Below are positions 17,826-26,440 of a stretch of DNA of 64,000 nucleotides, piece by piece; positions within the stretch are counted from its first letter, which is position 1; the number at the start of each line of letters is the position of its first letter. This stretch comes from a bacterium (GTDB taxonomy: Bacteria > Bdellovibrionota > Bdellovibrionia > Bdellovibrionales > Bdellovibrionaceae), in the NCBI GenBank assembly GCA_019752925.1, contig JAIELP010000008.1:1-64000 (forward strand), in the 5' to 3' direction. Made by a program: the position numbers and the translations under genes. Below the pieces are notes generated by a model. It was given only the letters and a program-made list of their open reading frames with translations. It searched no databases and had not been told where the DNA came from.

Positions 17826-18585
17826 TCCTATTGTATCCAAAAAATCCAGGACTGCTTTTGTTATCACTTTAGCTTTCACATTTATTTTAGTTTTTTGCGC
17901 CTGGAATAAACTTCCAATAGTTGATCCTGTTCATTATTTTAATTTTGCCGATCAACGGCTTTTTCTCGGAATTCCGAATGGCTTTGATGTTCTGACCAAT
18001 ATACTTTTTGTATTGGTTGGATTTTTTGGACTGTGGTTTGTGCTCAATAATAAAAACTTGCACAAAAGTTTTTATTATTATGTCGGTATCTGGCTGAGTC
18101 TTTCAATTGTTTTTACCGGCATAGGTTCGGCGTATTTTCATTGGTCACCTGTTCCCGAAACCTTAACTTGGGACCGTTTACCAATGACATTGGCATTCAC
18201 AGGCCTGCGCTCCCTAGTCGGCGGCGACCGATTTGGTGCACGTATTGGCTGGGCTGTTTTTGCAATCTTGCTTCCGCTGGGACCATTAAGTGTTTTTGCT
18301 TACAAAATGAATTACTGGACGTTGAGACCTTACGCGGCCCTTCAATTAGCCACGGTTTTTTTTGTTTTAATCAGTGTAATTATTAAGCCCCAAGGGAAAA
18401 TACCCAATGCACTTTTTTACTGGGCATTAATACTGTATGTATTAGCTAAAATTTTTGAAACATATGATCACCAAGTGTTTGATTTTTTATCTCATTCATT
18501 AAGTGGTCACAGTCTTAAACATATGCTGGCAGCGCTGGCACTGTACAAAATTCTCAGCTTTTTTAAGAAAAAGATCGAAAATTAA
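17812..18585 (+). CDS. Ceramidase-like (CREST superfamily) membrane protein
   Basis: A 257-residue protein with seven hydrophobic segments. Signatures are GSAYFHWSP (Ser, His), WDRLPMTLAF (Asp), and the C-terminal SHSLSGHSLKH (two His) followed by a helix. These give the Ser/Asp/His metal-site pattern of alkaline ceramidase-type hydrolases. The frame opens at GTG 17812, overlapping the preceding gene by 14 bp, which suggests coupling. Bacterial members have unknown substrates, often thought to be amide-linked lipids. Confidence 0.75.
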   Translation: MLTISPIVSKKSRTAFVITLAFTFILVFCAWNKLPIVDPVHYFNFADQRLFLGIPNGFDVLTNILFVLVGFFGLWFVLNNKNLHKSFYYYVGIWLSLSIVFTGIGSAYFHWSPVPETLTWDRLPMTLAFTGLRSLVGGDRFGARIGWAVFAILLPLGPLSVFAYKMNYWTLRPYAALQLATVFFVLISVIIKPQGKIPNALFYWALILYVLAKIFETYDHQVFDFLSHSLSGHSLKHMLAALALYKILSFFKKKIEN

Positions 18586-18588
18586 TAA

Positions 18589-18608
18589 AATATACCTTAG
18601 CGTATATT
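18589..18608. promoter_or_regulatory. Inverted repeat at the start of the kefF-kefC operon
   Basis: AATATAC (18589-18595) and GTATATT (18602-18608) form perfect 7-bp arms ending one base before the ATG at 18610. No Shine-Dalgarno sequence is visible in that space. Candidate operator for an HxlR or MarR-like repressor, and possibly a leaderless transcript. Confidence 0.35.
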
Positions 18609-18609
18609 T

Positions 18610-19149
18610 ATGACTAAAAAGGTTCTTGTAATTCTCGCCCACCCTCATCTGAATCAATCTGTAGCTAATCGTCAAATTGCTGAAGTACTTAAAAATACGC
18701 CTGATGTTACGATTCATAATTTATACGACAACTACCCTTACTTTCATATCGACATCAAAAAGGAGCAAACACTTCTTAAACAACATGATATTATTATATT
18801 TCAACACCCTTTTTTTTGGTACAATATGCCGCCTTTGTTAAAGCTTTGGATGGATGAGGTATTAACGATGGGGTTTGCTTACGGCTCCAAAGGTGAACAT
18901 CTTAAAAATAAAAAATTTATGCTAGCTATCACAACTGGCAGCGAACAAATGGCCTATAGCGAAAATGGCTATCATGGCTTTGATATCCATAATTTTTTGT
19001 TCGCCTATAAACAAACCTGTCAGCTGTGCCAGATGCAGTGGCAAGAGCCACATATTCTTTTTGGATCACGCAAAACTACTGAAGAAGAAATCCGAAATCA
19101 TGCAGAAAAAATAAAAAAACATATTATCACATTAACTGAGGCCAGATAA
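18610..19149 (+). CDS. kefF: KefF/KefG-type NAD(P)H flavin oxidoreductase
   Basis: A 179-residue flavodoxin-fold quinone reductase. The opening VLVILAHPHLNQS is the FMN phosphate loop. IIFQHPFFWYNMPPLLKLWMDE and TTGSEQMAY are the standard motifs of KefF/KefG/MdaB proteins. In E. coli KefF activates the KefC K+ efflux channel during electrophile stress. Here the stop codon overlaps the ATG of the kefC-like gene (TAATG), which supports this role directly. Whether it is nearer KefF or KefG cannot be settled by eye. Confidence 0.85.
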   Translation: MTKKVLVILAHPHLNQSVANRQIAEVLKNTPDVTIHNLYDNYPYFHIDIKKEQTLLKQHDIIIFQHPFFWYNMPPLLKLWMDEVLTMGFAYGSKGEHLKNKKFMLAITTGSEQMAYSENGYHGFDIHNFLFAYKQTCQLCQMQWQEPHILFGSRKTTEEEIRNHAEKIKKHIITLTEAR

Positions 19150-20951
19150 TGACTGAACATTCAAATTTTTTAAACATGATTATTTTTCTAACTTCAGCTC
19201 TTATATGTGTGCCCATTTCTAAAAAATTAGGAATGGGGTCACTACTTGGCTACCTAATTGCCGGCTTGGCCATTGGTCCTTTCGGCTTTAAGTTCATTGG
19301 CAATGTTGAAGAAGTTATGCATTTTTCAGAGTTCGGTGTAGTTCTTTTAATGTTTATTATCGGCCTTGAACTCAACCCTAAAAAACTTTGGGATCTTAAA
19401 ATCCCAATTTTCGGCATGGGTGGATTACAGATTTTACTCAATACATTACTGATTACAACCTGCAGTTATTGGCTTGGTTGCACATTTTCAGTTTCTTTAT
19501 TGATTGGGATGGGATTTTCACTTTCTTCTACAGCTATGGCGTTACAGATTTTAAATGAAAAAAAACTTCTTAATACCACAGGTGGAAATTCTAATTTTTC
19601 TATTTTACTTTTCCAAGATATAGCGGTTATCCCAATGCTAGCTCTATTGCCATTATTAGTTGAAAAACAAACAGATGCACAAAATGGAACTAATTATTTG
19701 GTTCTACTTAAAACCCTTTCAATTATTTTAGTAACTATTGTGGGTGGCCGTTATTTACTTCGTCCGCTTTTAAGATTTGTCGCTAGTCTGCACCTACGAG
19801 AAATTTTTACGGCCACAGCTCTACTACTAGTTATGGGTATGGCCTTTTTAATGCAAAGCCTTGATGTGTCCATGGCGCTGGGTGCTTTTTTGGCTGGCGT
19901 GCTCTTAGCCGAAAGCGAATACCGCCATGCTCTTGAAACTGATATTGAACCCTTTAAAGGATTATTACTTGGACTCTTCTTTATTTCAGTTGGCATGTCG
20001 GTCAACCTACAAACTATTTTAAGCGAGCCACTCGTTATTTTAGGATTAGTGGTCGGAATTTTTGTACTTAAAAGTACAGCTCACTATTTGATCGGAAAGA
20101 TTTTCAAATTGCCAAAATCGCAGCTCATATTTTTTTCCATCATCATTGCTCAGGTTGGAGAATTTGCCTTTGTTCTTTTCGGAACGGCTTTAAATCTTGG
20201 AGTCATTGAAAAAACTCTCAATGAAAAACTTTTAGCTGTAGTGGCACTGTCTATGCTGATAACACCGCTTGTAGTGTTGATTTACGATCGATTTATTAGT
20301 TTTTTCTGTGACACAACCGACAAAGCTCCTGACGTTATTGAAAACCAGTCCAACGATGTCATCATTGCGGGCTTCGGCCGATTCGGTCAAATTGTGGGTC
20401 GCCTTCTTCACGCTAATAAAATCAATGCTACTGTTCTTGATTACGAACCCGATCAAATCGAACTGCTCAGACGTTTCGGCTTTAAAATTTATTACGGCGA
20501 TGCTACACGTTTGGATTTGTTAGAAGCCGCAGGCGCGCACCAGGCCAAAGTTCTTGTCGTAGCCATAGATGAGGTTGAATCCAATCTTAAATTGGTCAAG
20601 ATGGCACGCGAGCATTTTCCGCATCTTAAAATTTTTGCTAGAGCTCGTAATGTTCAGCACACCTATGATCTGATGGACTTAAATGTTGAATCTATCGAAC
20701 GTGAAACTTTCGAGTCTTCATTAAAAATGGGAAGCTCCGTTCTGCAATCACTGGGCTGGGCTCCTTACGACAGTGTCAAAGCCGCCCATATATTCCGTAG
20801 GCACAATATGGAAGTAATTGAAATGCTTCACCCACGCAGGAAAGACACTGAAGACATGGTTGCCCGAGCTAAACAGTCACGCGAAGATTTAGCAAAAATG
20901 TTTGAAGAAGAACACGAAATACGTCTCAATAAAGATTTAGGTTGGGACTAA
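19149..20951 (+). CDS. kefC: Glutathione-gated potassium efflux antiporter, KefB/KefC type
   Basis: A 600-residue protein. The membrane exchanger occupies about 1-385 (LGYLIAGLAIGPFG, FIIGLELNPKKLW, GFSLSSTAMALQ, MALGAFLAGVLLAESEYRH, QVGEFAFVLFG). A TrkA-N Rossmann domain follows (VIIAGFGRFGQIVGRLL, then the ribose-binding acidic YEPDQIELLR), which binds NAD(H) and glutathione adducts in Kef systems. It exports K+ in exchange for H+ and acidifies the cytoplasm to protect against electrophiles. It is coupled to the kefF-like gene. Confidence 0.9.
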   Translation: MTEHSNFLNMIIFLTSALICVPISKKLGMGSLLGYLIAGLAIGPFGFKFIGNVEEVMHFSEFGVVLLMFIIGLELNPKKLWDLKIPIFGMGGLQILLNTLLITTCSYWLGCTFSVSLLIGMGFSLSSTAMALQILNEKKLLNTTGGNSNFSILLFQDIAVIPMLALLPLLVEKQTDAQNGTNYLVLLKTLSIILVTIVGGRYLLRPLLRFVASLHLREIFTATALLLVMGMAFLMQSLDVSMALGAFLAGVLLAESEYRHALETDIEPFKGLLLGLFFISVGMSVNLQTILSEPLVILGLVVGIFVLKSTAHYLIGKIFKLPKSQLIFFSIIIAQVGEFAFVLFGTALNLGVIEKTLNEKLLAVVALSMLITPLVVLIYDRFISFFCDTTDKAPDVIENQSNDVIIAGFGRFGQIVGRLLHANKINATVLDYEPDQIELLRRFGFKIYYGDATRLDLLEAAGAHQAKVLVVAIDEVESNLKLVKMAREHFPHLKIFARARNVQHTYDLMDLNVESIERETFESSLKMGSSVLQSLGWAPYDSVKAAHIFRRHNMEVIEMLHPRRKDTEDMVARAKQSREDLAKMFEEEHEIRLNKDLGWD

Positions 20952-21149
20952 TTGTCATTATTTTCAAATTTCATTTTTGACCCACAGTAGTTGGAAATTA
21001 GCCTCATTACAGACAAATTTTGATTGCAAACAGCTCACATCTCTTAAAAAACTGGTTAGACTATTGCAGTTTAGTTTTAAATGAAAATCGAAAACAACGT
21101 AGATCGTTACAAACATTCAGGCCTAGCAATTTCAAACATGTAAAATTCA

Positions 21150-22046
21150 TCACAATATAAGTTCTCGAACACTTTTCGTGATTTCGTCTGCAACTAATTT
21201 TACGCGTGGAAGGATTTTCGAAGTATTCGGAAAAACAAGATGAAGAGCATACTTTGAGGTCGTCCATTCCGGAAGGACTCTGACCAAAGAGCCTGATTTA
21301 AGCTGCTCCTTACAAATAAATTCAGGAACGAATGCCACACCCGCGTTGCTCATCGCTAAAATGACGAGAGAGGGCATATGATTAGCAACGGAATGTGGTT
21401 TTATTGAGATTGTTTTTTTCCCTTTTTTTGATTGGAAAACATATCGTGTTGTCTCTGGTCCTGGTCCATAAACAAGTGTCGCATGGTCGACTAGATCACT
21501 AGGCTCTATAATCGGATTGCGTCCATTCAAATAAAGTTTCGAAGCGACAGCAATAATCGAAATTTCTCCTAAGGATTTTGCTTTGAAACGACTTGCATTT
21601 AAACGACCCACTCTTAATGCAAGATCATAGCCCCCCTTAACTAGATCAAGAGCCTGACTTGTGTAATGAAGTTCAAAACTAATTTGCGGATGAGTCTCAA
21701 TTATTTTTGAAATAATTGGCGTGATAACAAGCGCACCCTGATCTTCATTAGCCGTGATTTTAATACGACCGCTCAAAATACCATCTTTTCCGGCTAATGA
21801 CTTTCTAGCGCCTTCCAACTCTGTTATAGGCCCCACTGATCGCTCGAAATATTCTTTACCAGTAGGCGTTAGAGTTAAACTCCGAGTAGTTCTTAAGAGA
21901 AGCTTTGTACCTAGCTCGCTCTCCAATCGACTGATTGATCGACTTGCGGTTGATAATGGAATTCTAAGAAGTTCAGCAGCTCTTGAGAAGCTTCCTTGCT
22001 GAACAACTTTTACAAAAATAAGTGTCGATTCGAGTTCAAAATTCAT
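21150..22046 (-). CDS. LysR-family transcriptional regulator
   Basis: A 298-residue protein. The winged HTH is at residues 1-60 (FVKVVQQGSFSRAAELLRIPLSTASRSISRLESELG, LLLRTTRSLTLTPTGKEYF), followed by the effector domain (GRIKITANEDQG, GYDLALRVGR, GVAFVPEFICKEQL). It belongs to the CrgA-like group of short-arm LysR proteins. It is divergent from the SnoaL-like gene, and a 21-bp LysR-type palindrome lies between them, so it probably regulates itself and that gene. It starts an accessory-looking block. Confidence 0.9.
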   Translation of the reverse strand: MNFELESTLIFVKVVQQGSFSRAAELLRIPLSTASRSISRLESELGTKLLLRTTRSLTLTPTGKEYFERSVGPITELEGARKSLAGKDGILSGRIKITANEDQGALVITPIISKIIETHPQISFELHYTSQALDLVKGGYDLALRVGRLNASRFKAKSLGEISIIAVASKLYLNGRNPIIEPSDLVDHATLVYGPGPETTRYVFQSKKGKKTISIKPHSVANHMPSLVILAMSNAGVAFVPEFICKEQLKSGSLVRVLPEWTTSKYALHLVFPNTSKILPRVKLVADEITKSVRELIL

Positions 22047-22055
22047 TATTGCTCC

Positions 22056-22076
22056 ATTGCAATACTATATTGCAAT
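22056..22076. promoter_or_regulatory. LysR-type operator palindrome
   Basis: ATTGCAATA (22056-22064), CTA, TATTGCAAT (22068-22076): perfect 9-bp arms, also containing two ATTGCAAT boxes. It is centred about 20 bp upstream of the lysR start and about 80 bp upstream of the divergent gene, where a LysR recognition site is expected. Confidence 0.65.
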
Positions 22077-22146
22077 TATCCTATCTAATCAAATATCAAA
22101 ATTGAGTCGATAATTTTTTTATTAATAATTAAAAAAAGGAACGACC

Positions 22147-23016
22147 ATGAAAATACTTAATTTCAAATCCACAAAGATCGTCATAGTAACAACTCTGTTG
22201 GTACCGATCTTAGGACTTGCGAAGGCATCAACAAAGGAGAATCGAATGGAAAAGCAAAAAACAGAAGTGAAAGAACTTTTAAAGAGTATTGAAACTGGAG
22301 ATTCAAAACCTGTCAGTTATATCAATCCTAAAAAGTACATTCAGCACAATCTTAGCGCAGAAGATGGCCTAGAGGGTTTTGGTAAACTGATGAGTCAACT
22401 TCCGAAGGGCTCAGCTAAGGCCAATACAGTTCGTGTCTTCGCTGACGGTGACTATGTATTCACACACTCAGAATATAATTTTTTTGGACCAAAAGTAGGG
22501 TTTGATATTTTGCGTTTTGAAAACGGAAAGATTGTCGAGCATTGGGATAATTTAGCAGAAAAAACCCCACCCAATCCAAGTGGACGCACTCAGCTTGATG
22601 GTGAAACTGAAGTTAAAGACAAACACAAAACTGCAGATAATAAAAAGCTTGTCTCTGAGTTCGTTGCCACAGTTCTAGTAAAGCAGCAGTATGATAAAAC
22701 ATCCAATTATATCGAAGCCAATAATTACCAACAGCACAACTCACAGATCGGTGACAATCTTTCTGGACTACAAGCGGCACTTGGAGCTTTGGCAAAACAA
22801 GGCATCAAAATGGAATACGATAAAGTTCACAAAGTGCTTGGTGAAGGCAATTTTGTACTTGTTGTCAGTGAAGGTAAATTTGCAAGCAAACCGACCGCAT
22901 ACTACGATTTATTCAGGGTCGAAAATGGAAAAATTGTTGAGCACTGGGATATTCTTGAAACTATTCCACCCAAAGACCAGTGGAAAAACCAAAATGGAAA
23001 ATTTGGGTTTCGTTAA
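22147..23016 (+). CDS. Exported protein with two tandem SnoaL-like (NTF2-fold) domains
   Basis: A 289-residue protein with a signal peptide (about 1-27). Two homologous halves are visible. The first holds KYIQHNLSAEDGLEG, GDYVFTHSEY and FDILRFENGKIVEHWD. The second holds NNYQQHNSQIGDNLSG, GNFVLVVSEGKF and YDLFRVENGKIVEHWD. Each is a SnoaL-like polyketide-cyclase-type fold with QHN and EHWD hallmarks. Role unknown; such proteins are often predicted to bind or isomerise small molecules. AAAGGA precedes the ATG. Divergent from a lysR gene. Confidence 0.8.
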   Translation: MKILNFKSTKIVIVTTLLVPILGLAKASTKENRMEKQKTEVKELLKSIETGDSKPVSYINPKKYIQHNLSAEDGLEGFGKLMSQLPKGSAKANTVRVFADGDYVFTHSEYNFFGPKVGFDILRFENGKIVEHWDNLAEKTPPNPSGRTQLDGETEVKDKHKTADNKKLVSEFVATVLVKQQYDKTSNYIEANNYQQHNSQIGDNLSGLQAALGALAKQGIKMEYDKVHKVLGEGNFVLVVSEGKFASKPTAYYDLFRVENGKIVEHWDILETIPPKDQWKNQNGKFGFR

Positions 23017-23068
23017 ACAATAGACATTCTTTGAAAACAAAAAATAAACTCAATTCTAATCATATTCA

Positions 23069-23090
23069 ACGGCGGATTCTTTTCCGCCGT
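23069..23090. terminator. GC-rich hairpin between SnoaL and Rieske genes
   Basis: ACGGCGGA (23069-23076) and TCCGCCGT (23083-23090), perfect 8-bp stem and 6-nt loop. No T-run follows, so it may only attenuate or stabilise the upstream message. Confidence 0.45.
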
Positions 23091-23124
23091 CATTGCATTT
23101 GGTCAATCCGAAGGGATAAAAAAT

Positions 23125-24216
23125 ATGGAATACAAACCTGAATGGCAAATAATTGGTGAAATCAAAGAACTTGCACAAAAACCATTGCAAGAAATTTCAA
23201 TCAGTAAAACAAAAATCGCTCTTACTTATTTGGATGGAAATTTTTCAGCTGTCTCGGGTTTTTGCAATCACTCCGGAGGTCCACTTGGTCGTGGAAAACT
23301 TTCAGACGGATACATAACCTGTCCATGGCACAATTGGAAATTCCACCACAAAACTGGTAAAGGTGAACCCGGATTTGAATCTGACTGCATACCAACGTAT
23401 TTATTAAAAATCGAAGGTGATAAACTTTTAATTGATTTAGCATCCGCGAGTCCAAGACATAAATCTCCTCATGCCGCTCATCCACTTGCACGTGAGGTCA
23501 AGCGAAGTCCTGGACCGATTCGCGTTTTAGGTATTTCTACGACAAACATGGATGAATCAAATCCCCGCACCTCAACTTCAGATCTTTTACTTGAAGTTGC
23601 TATTAAGCACGCGTCGGCCACACTAAAAGCTGAAGTGCAAACGATTCGCTTAAGTCAATTGCAGTTTAGAGCATGCGAAGGCTATTATTCAAAAGCCGCG
23701 CGCGCTTGCACATGGCCGTGTTCGATTACGCAAATGGATCCTGAAGACCAAATGGAAAAGGTTTACGAGGCTTTTGTTCACTGGGCAGATGTTGTCGTCA
23801 TTGCAACGCCAATTCGTTGGGGAAATGCAAGCTCGTTGTATTATAAAATGGTTGAAAGAATGAACTGTGTGCAAAACCAAATCACGATTGCAAACCGGCA
23901 ACTGATTACAAACAAAGTAGTTAGTATGATCATCACAGGTGGCCAAGACAACATTCAATCAGTGGCGGGTCAGCTTCTTGGATTCTTTTCCGAGATCGGT
24001 TGTACGTTTCCACCCTTTCCCTACATTGCTCATTCACGTGGATGGACAGCAGAAGATATGGAGAAAAACGTCATCCAAGTTTCAGAGAGTAAAGATCTTC
24101 GGTCGGGTGCTCAAGCACTTGTCGAACGTTCAATAGAAACTGTTAAAATGATGATTGAAACTGAGCAAGAAAAGAAGTTGGAGCGCGGTGGCCGCAAGGA
24201 TCACGATTTGGCTTAG
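23125..24216 (+). CDS. Rieske [2Fe-2S] - flavodoxin-type oxidoreductase fusion
   Basis: A 363-residue protein without a signal peptide. Residues about 5-100 are a Rieske ferredoxin (CNHSGGPLGRG and CPWHNWKF, giving two Cys and two His cluster ligands). Residues about 130-340 are an NADPH-dependent FMN reductase/iron-sulfur-flavoprotein domain (IRVLGISTTNMDES phosphate loop, VVVIATPIRWGNASS, MIITGGQDN). A Cys-rich loop (CEGYYSKAARACTWPC) resembles the cluster loop of Isf-type flavoproteins. The fusion implies an internal electron path between FMN and the iron-sulfur centre. Substrate unknown. AAGGGAT precedes the ATG. Confidence 0.8.
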   Translation: MEYKPEWQIIGEIKELAQKPLQEISISKTKIALTYLDGNFSAVSGFCNHSGGPLGRGKLSDGYITCPWHNWKFHHKTGKGEPGFESDCIPTYLLKIEGDKLLIDLASASPRHKSPHAAHPLAREVKRSPGPIRVLGISTTNMDESNPRTSTSDLLLEVAIKHASATLKAEVQTIRLSQLQFRACEGYYSKAARACTWPCSITQMDPEDQMEKVYEAFVHWADVVVIATPIRWGNASSLYYKMVERMNCVQNQITIANRQLITNKVVSMIITGGQDNIQSVAGQLLGFFSEIGCTFPPFPYIAHSRGWTAEDMEKNVIQVSESKDLRSGAQALVERSIETVKMMIETEQEKKLERGGRKDHDLA

Positions 24217-24279
24217 AATGAATATTATCCTTCCATAGACGTTGTTGAATTCATTCAGCCGTGCTACTTGTTATTGAGA

Positions 24280-25188
24280 TTAGCTAAGTAAAGGCATTAG
24301 CCCTTGTTGCAAATGCTCGATAAATTTTCTAGTACGAAGCGGGACATCTTTCTGATGTGGAATCAAAACATGCATTGGTAAAGTATCGATCTCCCAATCT
24401 CGTAAGATTCGCACAAGGTCTCCGCTTTGGACAAATCTCTCAGCCATAAACGAAGGCAAAACCGCCATACCGCCTTGTTTGATTGCAAGGTCACGTAAAC
24501 AGAAAAAACTGTTACTTGTAAAAACTGTTCTAAGCTTTACCGATTTTACTTGTGACGATTGATGAAAGTTTATCCTTAATCCACAAAGCTTTGGATTGGG
24601 TGAAAATGCGAGGTATGGTATGTCTGAAATATCAGAAGGCTTTTTAATTACACCAGTCTTCATCTTTAAGGATGGACTCAAATATAAACCTAGACTGACC
24701 ATCCCGATTTTCTTTTGAATGAGTGTGCTATCATTCATTCTCCCGATTCGAAGAGCCATGTCGAAAGACTCTTTTATTAGGTCCACCCAGCGATTACCAA
24801 CATGAGTTTCTAAAACGATTTGCGGATACATCGATTGAAAACTTTTCGTAATTCCGCCCATCAGCTCAATACCTATATCTTCGGGGACTGTTATTCGGAT
24901 TCTTCCCGCAACCTCATCAGTTCCTTCTTTGATTTTATCAAGCGCGCCTTCAATCTCGTTTAAATACGGCAAGACAGTTTCGTTCAACTCTTTACCTGCA
25001 GAAGTTAAACTCAAGTGGCGGGTCGTGCGTAAGACAAGTGGCATTCCAAGTTCTTCTTCAAGTGTCGACAATTGGCGACTCACGTTTGACTTAGGCTGCT
25101 TCAACAATTGGGCGGCTTTAGTGATACTACCAGCTCGGACGACCGCTCTAAATACATAAATCTTATTGAGATCAATTTGGTTTGCCAT
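24280..25188 (-). CDS. LysR-family transcriptional regulator
   Basis: A 302-residue protein with an N-terminal winged HTH (FRAVVRAGSITKAAQLLKQPKSNVSRQLSTLEEELG) and the effector-binding domain (GRIRITVPEDIG, FDMALRIGRMND, GGMAVLPSFMAE). It resembles the nearby LysR at 21-22 kb in domain plan, and both belong to the short-arm CrgA-like type. It is divergent from the DsbA region. A 7-bp-arm inverted repeat lies just upstream. Targets are probably the flanking genes. Confidence 0.9.
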   Translation of the reverse strand: MANQIDLNKIYVFRAVVRAGSITKAAQLLKQPKSNVSRQLSTLEEELGMPLVLRTTRHLSLTSAGKELNETVLPYLNEIEGALDKIKEGTDEVAGRIRITVPEDIGIELMGGITKSFQSMYPQIVLETHVGNRWVDLIKESFDMALRIGRMNDSTLIQKKIGMVSLGLYLSPSLKMKTGVIKKPSDISDIPYLAFSPNPKLCGLRINFHQSSQVKSVKLRTVFTSNSFFCLRDLAIKQGGMAVLPSFMAERFVQSGDLVRILRDWEIDTLPMHVLIPHQKDVPLRTRKFIEHLQQGLMPLLS

Positions 25189-25193
25189 ATATA

Positions 25194-25231
25194 AATCTTA
25201 ATTCATTGTTCCACATTTAGCAACTAAGATT
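25194..25231. promoter_or_regulatory. Wide inverted repeat upstream of lysR
   Basis: AATCTTA (25194-25200) and TAAGATT (25225-25231), perfect 7-bp arms 24 bp apart, in the intergenic region of the second lysR gene. Weak candidate for its operator. Confidence 0.25.
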
Positions 25232-25298
25232 CTCACAAATCCCATCTACTAGAACTTTGAATTTAGGACGACAATAGAGACTCAATATCAGGAGGCTT

Positions 25299-25403
25299 AT
25301 GCTAAATTGGCATATTTTAAACACTGACTTACTTCAGCAAACGGTTTTGCGTCCTACTTTAGGAATCAATAAGGTTCGTCAGCCAAAAAGGCGAAGTATT
25401 TGA
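25299..25403 (+). CDS. Possible 34-residue peptide or gene remnant
   Basis: An ATG eight bases after CAGGAGG opens a 34-codon frame (starts MLNWHILNTDLLQ). Past the TGA the same frame continues in a protein-like way (SHLLAAGLTILNVIANG) into the next gene's upstream region. This may be a small peptide or a decayed gene with a stop. No family recognised. Apart from this and the inverted repeat I see nothing else in the 25189-25509 gap. Confidence 0.25.
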   Translation: MLNWHILNTDLLQQTVLRPTLGINKVRQPKRRSI

Positions 25404-25509
25404 AGTCATCTATTAGCAGCAGGCTTGACCATCCTTAATGTAATTGCAAATGGCGGACGGCCTTCTTTGATGATGCTTTTCAATTCTCACAACAGAAACG
25501 GAGATAAAT

Positions 25510-26298
25510 ATGAGAACCAGATATTTTATTCTAACAATAGTTACACTAGCACTCGTAGCTTGCACACCTCACAACACTGATCTTCAAGCGCAGCTAGAGG
25601 CGCATCCAGAAATATTGACGAATGCCATCGAAAAGCACCCCGAACTCATAATGGATGCAATCCAGAAAGCTGCACGAGTTGCACAAGAACAATCGCGCAA
25701 AAAACAACAAGCAGACGAAGAAGCTGAAACCGAAAAGTATTTTAAAAACCCACTTCAGGCTGATCTTGAGACTAAACGGGTTTCGATTGGTCCTTTGGAT
25801 GCACCTATAACGATAATTGAGTATACAGATTTTCAATGTCCCTTTTGCGTGAAAAGTTACAGGACAATGAATGAAGTCAAAACAAAATACGGAGATAAGG
25901 TTCGCATCGTCATTAAGAATTTTCCACTTCCTTTTCACCCAATGGCCCTGCCTGCGGCATTACGATTTGAAGCACTTAGACAACAAGATAAAGAAAAAGC
26001 ACGCAAATTTTATCACGAGATTTTTAGTCATGCTGAGGAACTAGCGAATCAGGGCGAGAAATTTCTGGATGCGCAAGTTAAAAAAACAGGAGCCGACATG
26101 AATAAAATGAAGATTGCGATTTCGTCACCAGAAACCAAAGCCGCCATCGAGGCCGATACGCTAGAAGCACAAAAATTCGGATTCAGTGGCACGCCTGGAT
26201 TTTTAGTTGCTGGCGTCCCTGTGAAAGGCGCTTATCCACTTGAAACATTTCAAGCCATCATTGATCGAAAATTGGCGACCCTTGATGAGGCAAAGTGA
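25510..26298 (+). CDS. DsbA-family thiol oxidoreductase lipoprotein
   Basis: A 262-residue protein. Lipobox LALVACT (Cys near residue 18). A helical linker (about 25-75) precedes the thioredoxin-like domain, with active site YTDFQCPFC (CPFC) at about 115, the cis-Pro region FGFSGTPGFLVAG, and an inserted helical domain between. This is the DsbA/BdbD-type family, acting in the periplasm on disulfides. The GGAG six bases before the ATG fixes the start. Neighbouring exported proteins with Cys pairs could be substrates; this is inference. Confidence 0.85.
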   Translation: MRTRYFILTIVTLALVACTPHNTDLQAQLEAHPEILTNAIEKHPELIMDAIQKAARVAQEQSRKKQQADEEAETEKYFKNPLQADLETKRVSIGPLDAPITIIEYTDFQCPFCVKSYRTMNEVKTKYGDKVRIVIKNFPLPFHPMALPAALRFEALRQQDKEKARKFYHEIFSHAEELANQGEKFLDAQVKKTGADMNKMKIAISSPETKAAIEADTLEAQKFGFSGTPGFLVAGVPVKGAYPLETFQAIIDRKLATLDEAK

Positions 26299-26440
26299 TT
26301 AAGCCATGAACCGCCGTGTGCTTGAAGCCCCGAGATCAATGAGAACGTTTGGCTTTTGAGTAGTAGAAAAAGAGAAAAAAAGGAATTTAAAAAACAAATC
26401 TGCATTACGCAGGTCAACCAATCAATGAAGGAGAATGATT

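Noticed and set aside
24216-24256. GAATGAAT and ATTCATTC inverted repeat between the Rieske and lysR genes
   Set aside because: The 25-nt loop and AT-rich arms make it a weak structure; I found no support for a terminator.
26435-26440. The ATG at 26435 as the start of the MoaF-like gene
   Set aside because: It leaves only one base after the GGAG site; the ATG at 26441 has normal spacing.
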